A DNA stretch of 64,000 bases from Acidobacteriota bacterium (GCA_018268895.1 JAFDVP010000012.1:1-64000); one strand, 5' to 3'. Positions 49,635 through 58,665 are shown, counted from the first letter of the stretch. A program made the numbers and translations. The notes: generated by a model from the letters alone, not told the origin.

Positions 49635-51227
49635 TCACCGCTTCAGCAAATCCACCGGCTCATTCACATCCTCAATCCTGAAGTGCTTCGCCAGCGCGGG
49701 GTGCCGCGCCTCGACGGCCTTGTACATCTCCCAGGCCACGCGGCGGTAGCTGAAGTGTCCCGCCACGCCTGACCGCAGCTCGGAGATGTAGAGGGCTTCG
49801 GCGAAGTCCATCTTGAACATGGAGCGGCAGCGCGTTCCCAGCGGCAGCACATACTGTGCCGACTGCGCGGCCTCGGGCACTCCTGAGTCGCGCAGTGAGC
49901 GGTAGGCGGCGAAGGCGGCGTCCATTGCGACTTTGTACTCGCTGGCAAGACCGGCCTCGGCGAGCGTGGGCTGGCCGGGGCAGGTGGGTTCGTCGTAGCC
50001 GTGCACGTCAGTGTAGCCCTGGAGCAACTGGATGCAGCGGCGGTGGCGGTGCATGTCGCGGAAGCCGCCGATGTCCATGAGGATATCGAAACGGAAGCCC
50101 TGTCCTGCGCTGAAACTACGCAGAAGCTCATCGTGGCGGCCGCGGTGCTTCGTGCCTAAGTCAATCAACTCGTCGTGTCGTGCTGCGGTCAACGCCGCGA
50201 CGTTAGCGCGTAGCTGGCGGTACGGATAATGGCAGTGCGGGTAGAGCAGCGAGGTGGCAAGTTCGACTTCCAGCGGCTCGGAGTCATCCAGCAGGTCGAC
50301 CACCGGAGCGGGATCGATCGCCTGTCCCTTCATCAGCTCCGTTGCTGCCGCGGCAAGCTCTTTGCGGCTTTCAGCCTGATACACATTTGGCGTGGCGTAC
50401 TTCACCAGCGTGGGGGCCGTCTTTACCGGACGCATCAGCATCTCTGTCGCGCGCTCGGCGCAGTTGCCGTCGACCGAGCCGATCTCCTCGCAGAGCACCT
50501 TTACATCGGCGTGCGCGACGTTCCAGGCTGGCTCGGTTGCGGCCTTGCGCAGCTTCTCGGCGATCTGGCGTATCTCGGCGAACTCGCTGGTCAGCAGGCG
50601 CGAGACCTGTGTTTCCAGCGTGCGCGCGTTGACGATCTGGCCTAGCGAGGTGTTGGTCGCAAGAGGAAGAAGATAGCGCGCGACATCGAAGGCCCGTGCC
50701 TTGAGCGTGCGTGTGTAGGAGTCTTCCTTCATCTCCTCAGGGCGCGGAATGGCGCGCTTGAGGGCGTCGAGCATCTCCGCGCCGAGCTTCTGGTAGCTGG
50801 CGAAGAGCGACTCTATCGCCGCCGTGTACTCCGGGGTCTTCGCGCCGAGGTCCGGGGTGTACCAGCCGGAGCGGCGGAAGTCCTGGTAGCGTGTGGAGCG
50901 CTCCTGGCCGTCCCAGCGCTGTTCATCCACCAGGTCTATCGCTGCAAGCAGCGACAGACGTTCCACCGCGAATGGAATATGCGCGAGGTCGGCGATGGAG
51001 CGGTGGCCGTACTGAAAATAAAACGTATTGAGGAACTGCTCGGCGCGCTGCGAGCTGATCTCCGCCAGCGACTCCTTCATGCTCAGCGCGGAGCGCGAGT
51101 ACTTGGCCATGGCATAGGCGAGCACCTCGGGGTCGGCACCGTGGATGGCGTAGACGTCGGTTTCGTTTGGCGCGGCGGCCCTGGCATGGTGGTGGGCCGC
51201 GGGGAGCTTGTTCTCGTTCTCAGGCAT
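49635..51227 (-). CDS. thyX: FAD-dependent thymidylate synthase, long tandem form
   Basis: 530 residues, about twice the usual ThyX length. First half: QYGHRSIADLAHIPFAVERLSLLAAIDLVDEQRWDGQERSTRYQDF, equivalent to the ThyX region with the RSTRY end. Second half: DIGGFRDMHRHRRCIQLLQGYTDVHG, with an RHR string, then a third block YVLPLGTRCRSMFKMDFAEALYISELRSGVAGHFSYRRVAWEMYKA matching the ThyX C-terminal helix. Suggests a fused duplication in which active sites are made within one chain. Makes dTMP with methylenetetrahydrofolate, NADPH and FAD; no thyA is present in the window. Divergent from fabG. Confidence 0.87.
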   Translation of the reverse strand: MPENENKLPAAHHHARAAAPNETDVYAIHGADPEVLAYAMAKYSRSALSMKESLAEISSQRAEQFLNTFYFQYGHRSIADLAHIPFAVERLSLLAAIDLVDEQRWDGQERSTRYQDFRRSGWYTPDLGAKTPEYTAAIESLFASYQKLGAEMLDALKRAIPRPEEMKEDSYTRTLKARAFDVARYLLPLATNTSLGQIVNARTLETQVSRLLTSEFAEIRQIAEKLRKAATEPAWNVAHADVKVLCEEIGSVDGNCAERATEMLMRPVKTAPTLVKYATPNVYQAESRKELAAAATELMKGQAIDPAPVVDLLDDSEPLEVELATSLLYPHCHYPYRQLRANVAALTAARHDELIDLGTKHRGRHDELLRSFSAGQGFRFDILMDIGGFRDMHRHRRCIQLLQGYTDVHGYDEPTCPGQPTLAEAGLASEYKVAMDAAFAAYRSLRDSGVPEAAQSAQYVLPLGTRCRSMFKMDFAEALYISELRSGVAGHFSYRRVAWEMYKAVEARHPALAKHFRIEDVNEPVDLLKR

Positions 51228-51288
51228 CGTGGAACTCAGAATACGTCATTCTCCTTCGTATAATGAGACGGGTTTTCCACGGAGGTTC

Positions 51289-52035
51289 ATGAGCACACTC
51301 AGCGGTCGTATTGCATTGGTTACAGGAGCTTCGCAGGGCATTGGACGCGCCTGCGCACTTGAGCTGGCTCGTCGCGGGGCGCACGTCGCACTGGCTGCAC
51401 GCAACGCCGGCAAACTGGCTGAGGTCGCCAACGAGATCGCCGCCGCCGGAGGCACCGCAAAAGCCTTCACGCTCGACGTCTCCAATGAAGAGTCGATCAA
51501 GTCGGGCGCCAAGGCCGTCGTCGCCGAGTTCGGCAAGGTCGAGATCCTGGTCAACAACGCCGGTATCACCCGCGACATCCTCTCGATGCGCATGAAGAAG
51601 GCCGACTGGGACGATGTGCTGACCACCAACCTTACCGGGGCCTTTCTGCTGACGCAGGCGCTGATGATGCAGATGGTCAAAAACCGCTGGGGGCGTGTCA
51701 TCAACATCACCTCAGTCGTCGGCGAGACCGGACAGGCGGGGCAGGCAAACTACGCCGCATCGAAGGCGGGATTGATCGGGCTCACCAAGTCGCTCGCCCG
51801 CGAGCTGGCCAGCCGGACGATCACCGTTAACGCCGTCGCCCCCGGCTACATCGAGACAGCCATGACCGCCATCCTGACCGATGAGCAGAAGAACGCTATG
51901 ACGCAGCACATTCCGCTGGGTCGCGTGGGTACGGATATGGACATCGCGCACGCCGTCGCCTTCCTCGCGTCGGAGGAGGCGAGCTACATCACCGGACACA
52001 CGCTCGACGTGAACGGCGGCATGTACATGGGCTGA
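51289..52035 (+). CDS. fabG: 3-oxoacyl-ACP reductase
   Basis: 248 residues from ATG 51289, with GGAGG at 51281-51285; upstream in-frame codons are not needed. Short-chain dehydrogenase with TGASQGIG (NADPH), NNAG, Ser in INITSVVGETGQAGQ, Tyr-x3-Lys in NYAASKAGLIG, and C-terminal SYITGHTLDVNGGMYMG. Reduces beta-ketoacyl-ACP in fatty acid synthesis; the high FabG-like identity pattern favours FabG over generic SDR. Followed by a GC-rich inverted-repeat region. Confidence 0.93.
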   Translation: MSTLSGRIALVTGASQGIGRACALELARRGAHVALAARNAGKLAEVANEIAAAGGTAKAFTLDVSNEESIKSGAKAVVAEFGKVEILVNNAGITRDILSMRMKKADWDDVLTTNLTGAFLLTQALMMQMVKNRWGRVINITSVVGETGQAGQANYAASKAGLIGLTKSLARELASRTITVNAVAPGYIETAMTAILTDEQKNAMTQHIPLGRVGTDMDIAHAVAFLASEEASYITGHTLDVNGGMYMG

Positions 52036-52235
52036 GTCACTCGTGCCGCGTATACCCCCTTCGGGTCGCGGCTCCCGTTGGTCGCTGGATAAATGCTTGC
52101 GCCGACCAGCGGGAGGCCCGAGGCAAAGCAGTACACAAGTCACGAAGTGACCGCCGTCCGCGCAGGACGCCCGCGCGGCAGCGCATGTTCTTTTGCGACG
52201 CTCCCAGGCATCTCAGCATCCTGAATCGTGTCCCT

Positions 52236-52733
52236 ATGTCGAAGATCACCATCCGGGAAGCCAGCAGCGCCGAAGACCTCTCCGCCGCGCGCCGCCTGAT
52301 GCGCGAGTACGGCGAGTTCCTCGTCAACAATCCCTCGGGCGCAGCAAGCATCTGTCTGACCGGCTACGAGCAGGAGTTGCAACAGCTTCCGAATGGCTAC
52401 TCTGTCATCCTCCTCGCCGAGGCCGACGGCGTGCCTGCCGGCTGCATCGCTTTGCGCGAGATAAGCAGGCCGGAGCGCGCCTGCGAGATGAAGCGGCTGT
52501 GGGTTGGCGATCGGTTTCGTGGCCTGCGGCTGGGTCGCAGGCTGATCGAAGACGCTCTCACCTGGGCGCAGAGCAAAGGATTCGAGAGCATGTATCTCGA
52601 CACCGTACCCGCGGCCATGCCGGAGGCAAACCGGCTCTATGCGAGTATGGGCTTCAGGCCCGCCGAGCGCTACAACACGAACCCGGTCGCCGGGGTGGAG
52701 TTCTTCTTCCGGCCAATCGGGAATGTCCGATAA
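52236..52733 (+). CDS. GNAT-family N-acetyltransferase
   Basis: 165 residues from ATG 52236. GNAT fold: ITIREASSAEDLSAARRLM, LLAEADGVPAGCIAL, MKRLWVGDRFRGLRLGRRLIEDALTWA (acetyl-CoA pyrophosphate loop) and a C-terminal MYLDTVPAAMPEANRLYASMGF. Acceptor not predictable. Immediately before a transcriptional regulator gene but separated by about 170 bases. Confidence 0.88.
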   Translation: MSKITIREASSAEDLSAARRLMREYGEFLVNNPSGAASICLTGYEQELQQLPNGYSVILLAEADGVPAGCIALREISRPERACEMKRLWVGDRFRGLRLGRRLIEDALTWAQSKGFESMYLDTVPAAMPEANRLYASMGFRPAERYNTNPVAGVEFFFRPIGNVR

Positions 52734-52903
52734 CCCGAAAAAGTCTGTTGCCGTAAGAGGTTCCATCGGGCCCTGGGGTTCAAGTAAGGCTTCAAGTCGT
52801 GAGGGGCATCTAGCTGGTGATGAACCTCGGGTGGTACGGAAGTGTCACATCTTTACCAACTTAGGCATTGACCGCAACTCCGGACCTGTTTACTTTGTGG
52901 CTA

Positions 52904-53317
52904 ATGGCCGTCATGCAAACACTTCCTGCCGAAATCGAGAACGAGTCCGCCGAGGCTCTTTCCATTGCAATGAACATTGGAGCAACCATCCGCGACTATC
53001 GCCTGCAGAAGGGTATGTCGCAGGGCGACATCGAGAAGCGCACGGGGCTGCTGCGCTGCTATCTGTCGCGCGTGGAAAACGGCCACACCGTCCCCTCGCT
53101 GGAGACGCTACAGAAGATCGCCCGCGCGCTCGATCTTCAGCTCTCCGAGTTTTTCGCGGAAGAGATGGTCGGCAAGGAGATGTCGTCCCTCCACCTGAAC
53201 GAGGAGGAGATCCGCTTCCTCACGCAGGTCCAGCGCTACTCCGCCCACCTGGGCGACAGCGACCGCAGGCTGCTGCTGGCCATGGTCAGGAAGTTCGCCC
53301 AGACGACCCTGAGCTAG
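52904..53317 (+). CDS. XRE-family helix-turn-helix regulator
   Basis: 137 residues from ATG 52904 (ATG 52913 alternative). HTH_3 domain about 22-80: IGATIRDYRLQKGMSQGDIEKRTGLLRCYLSRVENGHTVPSLETLQKIARALDL, then a short acidic C-terminal helix (LNEEEIRFLTQVQRYSAHLGD) seen in related acidobacterial regulators. Single-domain cytoplasmic DNA-binding protein; operator unknown. Confidence 0.9.
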   Translation: MAVMQTLPAEIENESAEALSIAMNIGATIRDYRLQKGMSQGDIEKRTGLLRCYLSRVENGHTVPSLETLQKIARALDLQLSEFFAEEMVGKEMSSLHLNEEEIRFLTQVQRYSAHLGDSDRRLLLAMVRKFAQTTLS

Positions 53318-53344
53318 GACAGTAGCTCTCTCGCGGCTTCACAG

Positions 53345-53390
53345 AAAATGCAGGTCCTTCGACTCCGCTACGCTTCGCTCAGGATGATAT
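53345..53390 (-). repeat. dispersed short repeat family A, copy 3 (inverted)
   Basis: Reverse complement reads ATCATCCTGAGCGAAGCGTAGCGGAGTCGAAGGACCTGCATTTTC, matching copy 1 including the distal GACCTGCATTTT. Confidence 0.75.
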
Positions 53391-53425
53391 TTCATTGAGT
53401 TGTCATCTTTTGCGGACGTTTGCGA

Positions 53426-54250
53426 TCAGCCTGTCTTCACCAGGCTTGCTAACAGATAGCCAAACAGCGACAAGATGAACGCCGCCGTGAGGAACGTCAG
53501 CTTCTGCCGCTGGAGATATCGCGCCCGTCCGCTGGTCATGCGTGGGATCAGTGGGACTCCCAGCGCGAGGCCGGACAGGAAGCCACCCACGTGGGCCGAG
53601 TTGTCGATACGGATCAGCGGGACCGCGATGGTTGCGAGACCGATGATCAGATTCAGTCCAGCGAACTGGATCACCGACTTGCGCAGGCGTTTCAGCTCAA
53701 ACGCGGGTATTGGCAGCTTGTGATTCGAGAGCAGAACGATCAGGATTCCTGCAAGACCGAAGACGGCCCCGGAGGCCCCGGCCCCGACAGAAAAGATATC
53801 GTGCCAGAGGAAGGTATTCACTCCCATGCTGAGCAGGTTTCCCGCAACGCCCGTCAGCATGTAGACGGCGATCATGCCCCAGCGCCCGAGCAGCGGCTCG
53901 CCCAGCAGGCCCAGGTTCCAGAGACACCACATGTTGGTCAGCAGATGGATCAGCCCGACGTGAACGAAGGTCGCCGTCAGCAGGCGGTACCACTGGCCGT
54001 GGAGCACCAGCGCGGGAACGTTCGCGCCGAAGTGAATCAGTTGGATCGGCGTCGGCGAGGCAGGGTCGACGCCGTGCAGCACCATCCAGAGATACACGGC
54101 GCAGTTGATCCCCACCAGCACGTAGGTTCCCGGGGCGGAGAGGATGCTGCGCGTCTGACGTCGCGACGGAGCGACGTTCTCGGCCGAATACGCTGCCTCC
54201 GATCCGTCCGGCGGCAGAATCTCGCCCTGCGATTGTGGAGAGGAGGACAT
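53426..54250 (-). CDS. rhomboid-family intramembrane serine protease
   Basis: 274 residues, about six membrane spans after an acidic cytoplasmic tail (1-40). Catalytic Ser160 in GAGASGAVFGLAG and His220 in NSAHVGGFLSG form the dyad. Other family features: HVGLIHLLTNMWCLWNLG with WR-type loop at QWYRLLTATFVH. Cleaves membrane protein segments at the inner membrane. Stands alone on its strand, with regulator gene convergent. Confidence 0.9.
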   Translation of the reverse strand: MSSSPQSQGEILPPDGSEAAYSAENVAPSRRQTRSILSAPGTYVLVGINCAVYLWMVLHGVDPASPTPIQLIHFGANVPALVLHGQWYRLLTATFVHVGLIHLLTNMWCLWNLGLLGEPLLGRWGMIAVYMLTGVAGNLLSMGVNTFLWHDIFSVGAGASGAVFGLAGILIVLLSNHKLPIPAFELKRLRKSVIQFAGLNLIIGLATIAVPLIRIDNSAHVGGFLSGLALGVPLIPRMTSGRARYLQRQKLTFLTAAFILSLFGYLLASLVKTG

Positions 54251-54401
54251 TAAGTACAGGGGGTAGGGCTTAGGAAATAAGGAACGACCACATGCAGATT
54301 ATCTCCGAATGGGATTTGCTCCAGCAAGACAGAACCATTGTTAAGGGCAATTTTTATCTGGTAGCGGCCACGAGGTGGAGTCGTTTCTATTCCCTGTCTC
54401 T

Positions 54402-54890
54402 TCAGGCCGCTTTGCTGAAGCGCTCGCGCAGGTCGGCGGGGATACGCTCCTGTACGATGCCGCCGAGGAACTTCGGCAGCGGCGTTGCGATGGCGACCAG
54501 AACCCAGAGTAGTGTGGAAAGTATGATTCCCGTGATGGCGACTGCTTCCAGCGAGATGGCTACAGCGTGAGCCTGGGTGACGTGCACATGCAGCTTGCCG
54601 ATATGGGTAATCAGCTCAAACCTGTGGATGAGGATCGCTGCCAGCAGGAAAGCCGCAATGGAAAGCGTACTCACCGAGATCAGCAGAACGTCGACGGTGC
54701 GGGAGACACGCTGGCGATGACGGCAGTATCCGCACTCCGAGAAGTGCTGCTCGTAGTCGGTGCGCATGGCCGGTGAGAGGCCCGAGATGTCGTAACGCCA
54801 ACCGGAGAGAATGTCGCCTACCACCTGATCGGTGCAGGTGGCCGAACGCTCGCGGCGGTTAACGGCATGTCTTGCAACAGTTTTATCCAT
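54402..54890 (-). CDS. membrane protein with Cys-x2-Cys and two spans, unknown role
   Basis: 162 residues from ATG 54890 (ATG 54908 alternative; an even longer reading adds a doubtful tail). The N-terminus carries a Cys and then YEQHFSECGYCRHRQR, a His-x3-Cys-x2-Cys pattern like zinc-finger anti-sigma factors. Two hydrophobic segments follow (VLLISVSTLSIAAFLLAAIL and VAITGIILSTLLWVLVAI), the second ending in a charged tail. No sigma factor gene is adjacent. Likely a membrane-bound regulatory or housekeeping protein; family not recognised. Confidence 0.62.
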   Translation of the reverse strand: MDKTVARHAVNRRERSATCTDQVVGDILSGWRYDISGLSPAMRTDYEQHFSECGYCRHRQRVSRTVDVLLISVSTLSIAAFLLAAILIHRFELITHIGKLHVHVTQAHAVAISLEAVAITGIILSTLLWVLVAIATPLPKFLGGIVQERIPADLRERFSKAA

Positions 54891-55027
54891 GGGCCTGTGT
54901 AAATCCATTCTACCTTGTTTGACTCTCCTCGCAGGCAAAAGATTCCAATTGGTCTGGTCGAAGTAGTAACCGCTGTAATACGGCATTCAAAGACGCAAAC
55001 GCTCTCTACTGCGGGTAAACCATTCCT

Positions 55028-56026
55028 CTACAGGCAGATAGGTTCAAGCGGTGCAGCCTGCTCCGCCAGCAGGATTCGATTGCCGAGCAACGTGGGGCGC
55101 CCCGAGAGCGCCTGTTCCGCTGCCAGGCGGGCAAGCTCAGGGGCGTTATTGGACTCGGAGAGGTGTCCAAGAACGATGAAGCTGGCCGATCCGTCGTAGT
55201 CCTGCTCCAGAAACTCCGCCGTCGCCAGGTTCGAGAGATGTCCTACGCGCGAGAGCACGCGCTGTTTGACTGACCATGGGTAGGGGCCGTCCTTCAGCAT
55301 CTCCAGGTCGTGGTTCGACTCCAGCAGCAGCGCATCGATGCGCTTGAGCGCGATCTTTACATTCGGCGGCATGTAGCCGAGGTCCGTGGCGATTGCCATG
55401 CGCGCTCCCTCGGCGCTGAAGACGAAGCCGCAGGGGTCGGCGGCGTCGTGAGGAATCGTAAACGGCGTAATCTCGATGTCGCCGATAGAGAACTGCCGCC
55501 CGGAGTGGAAGTACTCGACCGCAGGCAGGAAGGCCGGGTCGACCTTCGCGCGCTCTTTTTGCTCCGCCTCCGGCTCGTCCGGATCCGCGATCTCTTCCGC
55601 AGAACTGGCTGCGTTCTCCACCGCCGCCGACATGCTGTCGCAGACTCCCGGTTCCGCGCCAGCGGCGTCAAGTGCGGCGGCCTGCGCCCGCGCCTCCTTC
55701 TCCTTCTGCACCTTGTCGAGCCACGCTGCATAGGTCATCGTCTGGCGGGGCGTGATCATGCGCACCCAGGCGCGATGGGTCGGCTCGGTGAAGTAGACCG
55801 GGATTCCCAGTTTGCGCGCCAGCACGCCCAGTCCGGCGACGTGGTCCTGGTGCTCGTGGGTAATAAGAATGGCATCGAGCGACGCGGGGTTCTCCCCAGC
55901 GATCGTCATGCGCTTGATCAACTCGCGGCAGGAGAGCCCTGCGTCCACCAGGACGCGCGTCCGCGAAGAAGAGATGACGGTGCTGTTGCCCTTGGAGCCG
56001 GAGGCGAGCACAGTCATACGCATCAT
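55028..56026 (-). CDS. WalJ/YycJ-like MBL-fold hydrolase with acidic insert
   Basis: 332 residues. MBL nuclease-like features: VLASGSKGNSTVI, VLVDAGLSCRELIKRM, ILITHEHQDHVAGLGVLARKLG (metal motif), HDAADPCGF, IATDLGY and ESNHDLEMLKDG, SNLATAEFLEQ, LGHLSESNN. Members of the YycJ group are thought to act in DNA or cell-wall processes. Between the metal motif and HDAAD the protein has an unusual Ala/Glu rich insert (about residues 102-165). Translation starts at ATG 56026 or three bases later. Confidence 0.87.
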   Translation of the reverse strand: MMRMTVLASGSKGNSTVISSSRTRVLVDAGLSCRELIKRMTIAGENPASLDAILITHEHQDHVAGLGVLARKLGIPVYFTEPTHRAWVRMITPRQTMTYAAWLDKVQKEKEARAQAAALDAAGAEPGVCDSMSAAVENAASSAEEIADPDEPEAEQKERAKVDPAFLPAVEYFHSGRQFSIGDIEITPFTIPHDAADPCGFVFSAEGARMAIATDLGYMPPNVKIALKRIDALLLESNHDLEMLKDGPYPWSVKQRVLSRVGHLSNLATAEFLEQDYDGSASFIVLGHLSESNNAPELARLAAEQALSGRPTLLGNRILLAEQAAPLEPICL

Positions 56027-56315
56027 TTCGCCAGAATACGCTGGTTCACTGTGGAGATACGGCCGAATGTGTACAAAGTAGTTACCTGCTCTTCCATGAG
56101 CCGTTTCATTGCCACGTAGAGCGAAAAACTGGAAGATGTTTTCCCTCGATCAGAGCCAATCTTTTTCCACTTTTACCGGAGTTGGAAGCTACGTCTTTCC
56201 CCACAACCCCTCACATTTTTTGAAAATGTGCATTTTTTTGCATATTTTCGGGATTTGGCGTCTCAGTTGCTTCATCCCTTGCGTTGAAACATCTTGCCGA
56301 AAGGGTTTTAGGTAA

Positions 56316-56996
56316 ATGAAGAAATCAATTCTCCTGGGTTCTCTTGCAGTGATCTTTGGGCTTGCACCTTTGACAGCCTGTGCGGATACGATCTTTAGTC
56401 TCAACTACAGTGCCTGCTCGTCAGGCTGCTCGGTTCTCCCGGCCGGTACGGTGGAACTTCAGCAGAACGGCGCCAACAGCGTTAATGTCTCAGTGTCTCT
56501 GGCCTCGGACTACAGCTTCCGGCAGGCTCCGGACAACAACCACCACTCCCTGGTCTTTGATCTGAGCGGCGTATCAGGGGTAAGCGCAACCAACATTGCC
56601 AGCGGCCCCACATCGCAGACCTTCAGCTTTCTCGGGCTTGGTTCGTACAAGGATGCCGGACTGGGAAGCAACTTCCAGTACGCCTTCGATTGCACAACCT
56701 GCGCGAAAGGAGCTACCGGCACGCCGACTCAGTCACTGACGTTTACGTTGACGGGCACCGGCCTTACGGAGTCCAGCTTCGTCTCGAATGGTTCGTATTA
56801 CTTCGGGGTCGATGTCGTAGGACTGGATTCGGCTGCGGGCATTGGACTTACGGGCAACATCGGCGCAACCGGGCCGGGCTCCCCTGTCGCTCCCCCTGCC
56901 GTTCCCGAGCCGTCCTCGTTACTGCTGTTCGGAACCGGTCTGACTGCCATCGGCGGCATGATCCGTAAGCGGATGACAGGAGCTTTCACCCGGTAG
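56316..56996 (+). CDS. PEP-CTERM sorting-signal protein
   Basis: 226 residues. Signal peptide (KKSILLGSLAVIFGLAPLTACA). Body is beta-rich with four cysteines. The C-terminus has VPEPSSLLLFGTGLTAIGGMIRKR, the PEP motif, one membrane span and a basic tail, recognised and processed by EpsH-type exosortase. Such proteins are exported and anchored or released in exopolysaccharide-producing bacteria. No exosortase is in this window. A strong terminator follows. Confidence 0.92.
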   Translation: MKKSILLGSLAVIFGLAPLTACADTIFSLNYSACSSGCSVLPAGTVELQQNGANSVNVSVSLASDYSFRQAPDNNHHSLVFDLSGVSGVSATNIASGPTSQTFSFLGLGSYKDAGLGSNFQYAFDCTTCAKGATGTPTQSLTFTLTGTGLTESSFVSNGSYYFGVDVVGLDSAAGIGLTGNIGATGPGSPVAPPAVPEPSSLLLFGTGLTAIGGMIRKRMTGAFTR

Positions 56997-57026
56997 TAAG
57001 CGCGACCGAGCGCATACTCTTATCCC

Positions 57027-57059
57027 GAAAGGCCCTGCACCTCTGGTTCAGGGCCTTTT
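57027..57059. terminator. bidirectional rho-independent terminator
   Basis: AAAGGCCCTG and CAGGGCCTTT with 11-base loop and TTTTT on the plus side. It separates the PEP-CTERM gene from the opposing small gene. Confidence 0.85.
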
Positions 57060-57299
57060 TCACAGCGATGGAGCCGGTGTAACGCTCGCAATATCGGCCA
57101 GCAGGATAGAGTGCCCCGTCGCACCCTTCTGCACGTAGCCGCTGGGCGTGGGCTCCACTTCGAGGCAGAACAGGTCCGGCGTATCGCCCTCGTCGAAGAC
57201 CACGAGAAGCCGCGCGAGCATGTGGCCGCCGTCTTCCGTCTCCAGCAGGACGACCTCGTCAATCTGCGTCTTCAGGAATTTGAGTTCGGCGTCAGTCAC
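57060..57299 (-). CDS. small conserved-type hypothetical protein
   Basis: 79 residues from GTG 57299, overlapping the MaoC stop by four bases (GTGA). DEVVLLETEDGGHMLARLLVVFDEGDTPDLFCLEV is a regular beta pattern; PTPSGYVQKGATGHSILLADIASVTPA closes it. Small single-domain cytoplasmic protein, not recognised. Strong coupling to the MaoC dehydratase gene suggests a related function or simple co-expression. Confidence 0.72.
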   Translation of the reverse strand: MTDAELKFLKTQIDEVVLLETEDGGHMLARLLVVFDEGDTPDLFCLEVEPTPSGYVQKGATGHSILLADIASVTPAPSL

Positions 57300-57757
57300 G
57301 GCTTTTGGGGGTGACGCAGAGGTGCGAGAAAGTTGACCGTGGAGCGCATGACGACCTCGTTGCGCTGGTTGTAGGCGAGCGTTCGCGTGCGCACCACGCC
57401 GTAGTCCTTGCGCGAGTTCGACTGGCGTACGCCGACGACCTCAATCTCGGTGCGGAGGGTGTCGCCGGGGCGGACGGGCATCGTCCAGCGCATCTCCTCG
57501 ACGCCGGCGCCGATCATTCCCCCGGCAACCGGGACCGACTGCACCCGCAGGCGCATGACGATCGCTGCGGTCAGCCACCCCGACGCTGCCAGCCCCTTGA
57601 AGAAGGACCCCTCGCCCGCGGCCTCGTCCAGGTGGAAGGGCTGGGGATCGTATTTCTGGCCAAACTCCTTGATCTCCTCGGCGGTCACCTTCGCGCTTCC
57701 TACCGAGTTCATCTTCTGGCCAACGTAAAAGTCTTCGAAGTAAAGCTCCTGCGGCAT
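57296..57757 (-). CDS. MaoC-family (R)-specific enoyl-CoA hydratase-like protein
   Basis: 153 residues, hot-dog fold. VTAEEIKEFGQKYDPQPFHLDEAAGEGSFFKGLAASGWLTAAI carries the Asp and His of the hydratase site (YDPQPFH), followed by MRWTMPVRPGDTLRTEIEV. Adds water across trans-2-enoyl-CoA to give (R)-3-hydroxyacyl-CoA, or serves a related function. Adjacent on the same strand to a 3-hydroxyacyl-CoA dehydrogenase upstream (about 48 bases), consistent with short-chain acyl-CoA metabolism. Confidence 0.9.
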   Translation of the reverse strand: MPQELYFEDFYVGQKMNSVGSAKVTAEEIKEFGQKYDPQPFHLDEAAGEGSFFKGLAASGWLTAAIVMRLRVQSVPVAGGMIGAGVEEMRWTMPVRPGDTLRTEIEVVGVRQSNSRKDYGVVRTRTLAYNQRNEVVMRSTVNFLAPLRHPQKP

Positions 57758-57804
57758 GATCTCTCCTGATCAGCTAGTGTACCTGCGGTTCGATGATGCT
57801 GGCG

Positions 57805-58665
57805 CTATGAGTAGGTGTAGAAGCCGCGGCCCGACTTGCGCCCCAGCCATCCGGCGTCGACCATGCGGACGAGCAGCGGGCAGGGCCGGTACTTCGGGTC
57901 GCCGGTTCCCTCCTCGAGCACGCGCAGGATGTCGAGGCACACATCGAGGCCGATGAAGTCGGCCAGCGTCAGCGGGCCCATGGGATGCGCCATGCCGAGC
58001 TGAAACACCTTGTCGACGGCCTCGGCTGTGGCGACCCCCTCCATCACGGCGAAGATGGCCTCGTTGATCATGGGCAGCAGCACGCGGTTGGAGACGAAGC
58101 CCGCCGCGTCGTTGACCTCGACCGGCGTCTTGCCCAGCGCGATCGCGAGCGCGTGCACGGCATCGAAGGCCGGCTGCGAGGTCTGGAGCCCGCGGATCAC
58201 CTCCACAAGCTGCATCACCGGGACAGGGTTGAAGAAGTGCATCCCGATCACCTGCGCCGGACGCTTCGTCTGTGCAGCGAGTTTCGTGATCGAGATCGAG
58301 CTGGTGTTCGAGGCGATGAGCGCCTCAGGGCGAAGGATGCAATCCAGCTCGCGGAAGAGCGTCGATTTGATCTCGAACCTCTCGGTCGCCGCCTCAACGA
58401 CAATATCGGCGTCCCGGAGCGTCTCAAGGCTGAGCGTCGGCGCTATGCGCGCACGCGCCTCCTCCGCCTGCGCGACGGTGAGCTTCTGCTTGGCGACCTC
58501 GCGCGAGAGGTTCTTCTCGATCGTCGCCAGGCCGCGGTCGAGAGATGCCTGCTGGTGATCGCAGAGCATCACACGGAAACCCGAGCGCGCGGCCACGTGG
58601 GCGATTCCGTTGCCCATGGTTCCGGCGCCGAGCACTGCAATGGTTTGGATGGTCTGTGTCGTCAT
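57805..58665 (-). CDS. 3-hydroxyacyl-CoA (3-hydroxybutyryl-CoA) dehydrogenase
   Basis: 286 residues from ATG 58665; longer frame overlaps the PP2C gene. N-terminal Rossmann motif VLGAGTMGNGIAHVAARSGF, then ASNTSSISITKLAA, catalytic His in IGMHFFNPVPVMQLVEVIRG, and C-terminal helical domain with NRVLLPMINEAI and GMAHPMGPLTLADFIGLDVCLDILRVL. Single-domain, about 285 residues, as in Hbd/PaaH type. Interconverts 3-hydroxybutyryl- and acetoacetyl-CoA. Gene order with MaoC supports acyl-CoA turnover. Confidence 0.92.
   Translation of the reverse strand: MTTQTIQTIAVLGAGTMGNGIAHVAARSGFRVMLCDHQQASLDRGLATIEKNLSREVAKQKLTVAQAEEARARIAPTLSLETLRDADIVVEAATERFEIKSTLFRELDCILRPEALIASNTSSISITKLAAQTKRPAQVIGMHFFNPVPVMQLVEVIRGLQTSQPAFDAVHALAIALGKTPVEVNDAAGFVSNRVLLPMINEAIFAVMEGVATAEAVDKVFQLGMAHPMGPLTLADFIGLDVCLDILRVLEEGTGDPKYRPCPLLVRMVDAGWLGRKSGRGFYTYS

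Noticed and set aside
52037..52200. GC-rich inverted repeats after fabG considered as a riboswitch or attachment site
   Set aside because: The stems are short and irregular, no known motif fits, and no flanking duplication or integrase is seen.
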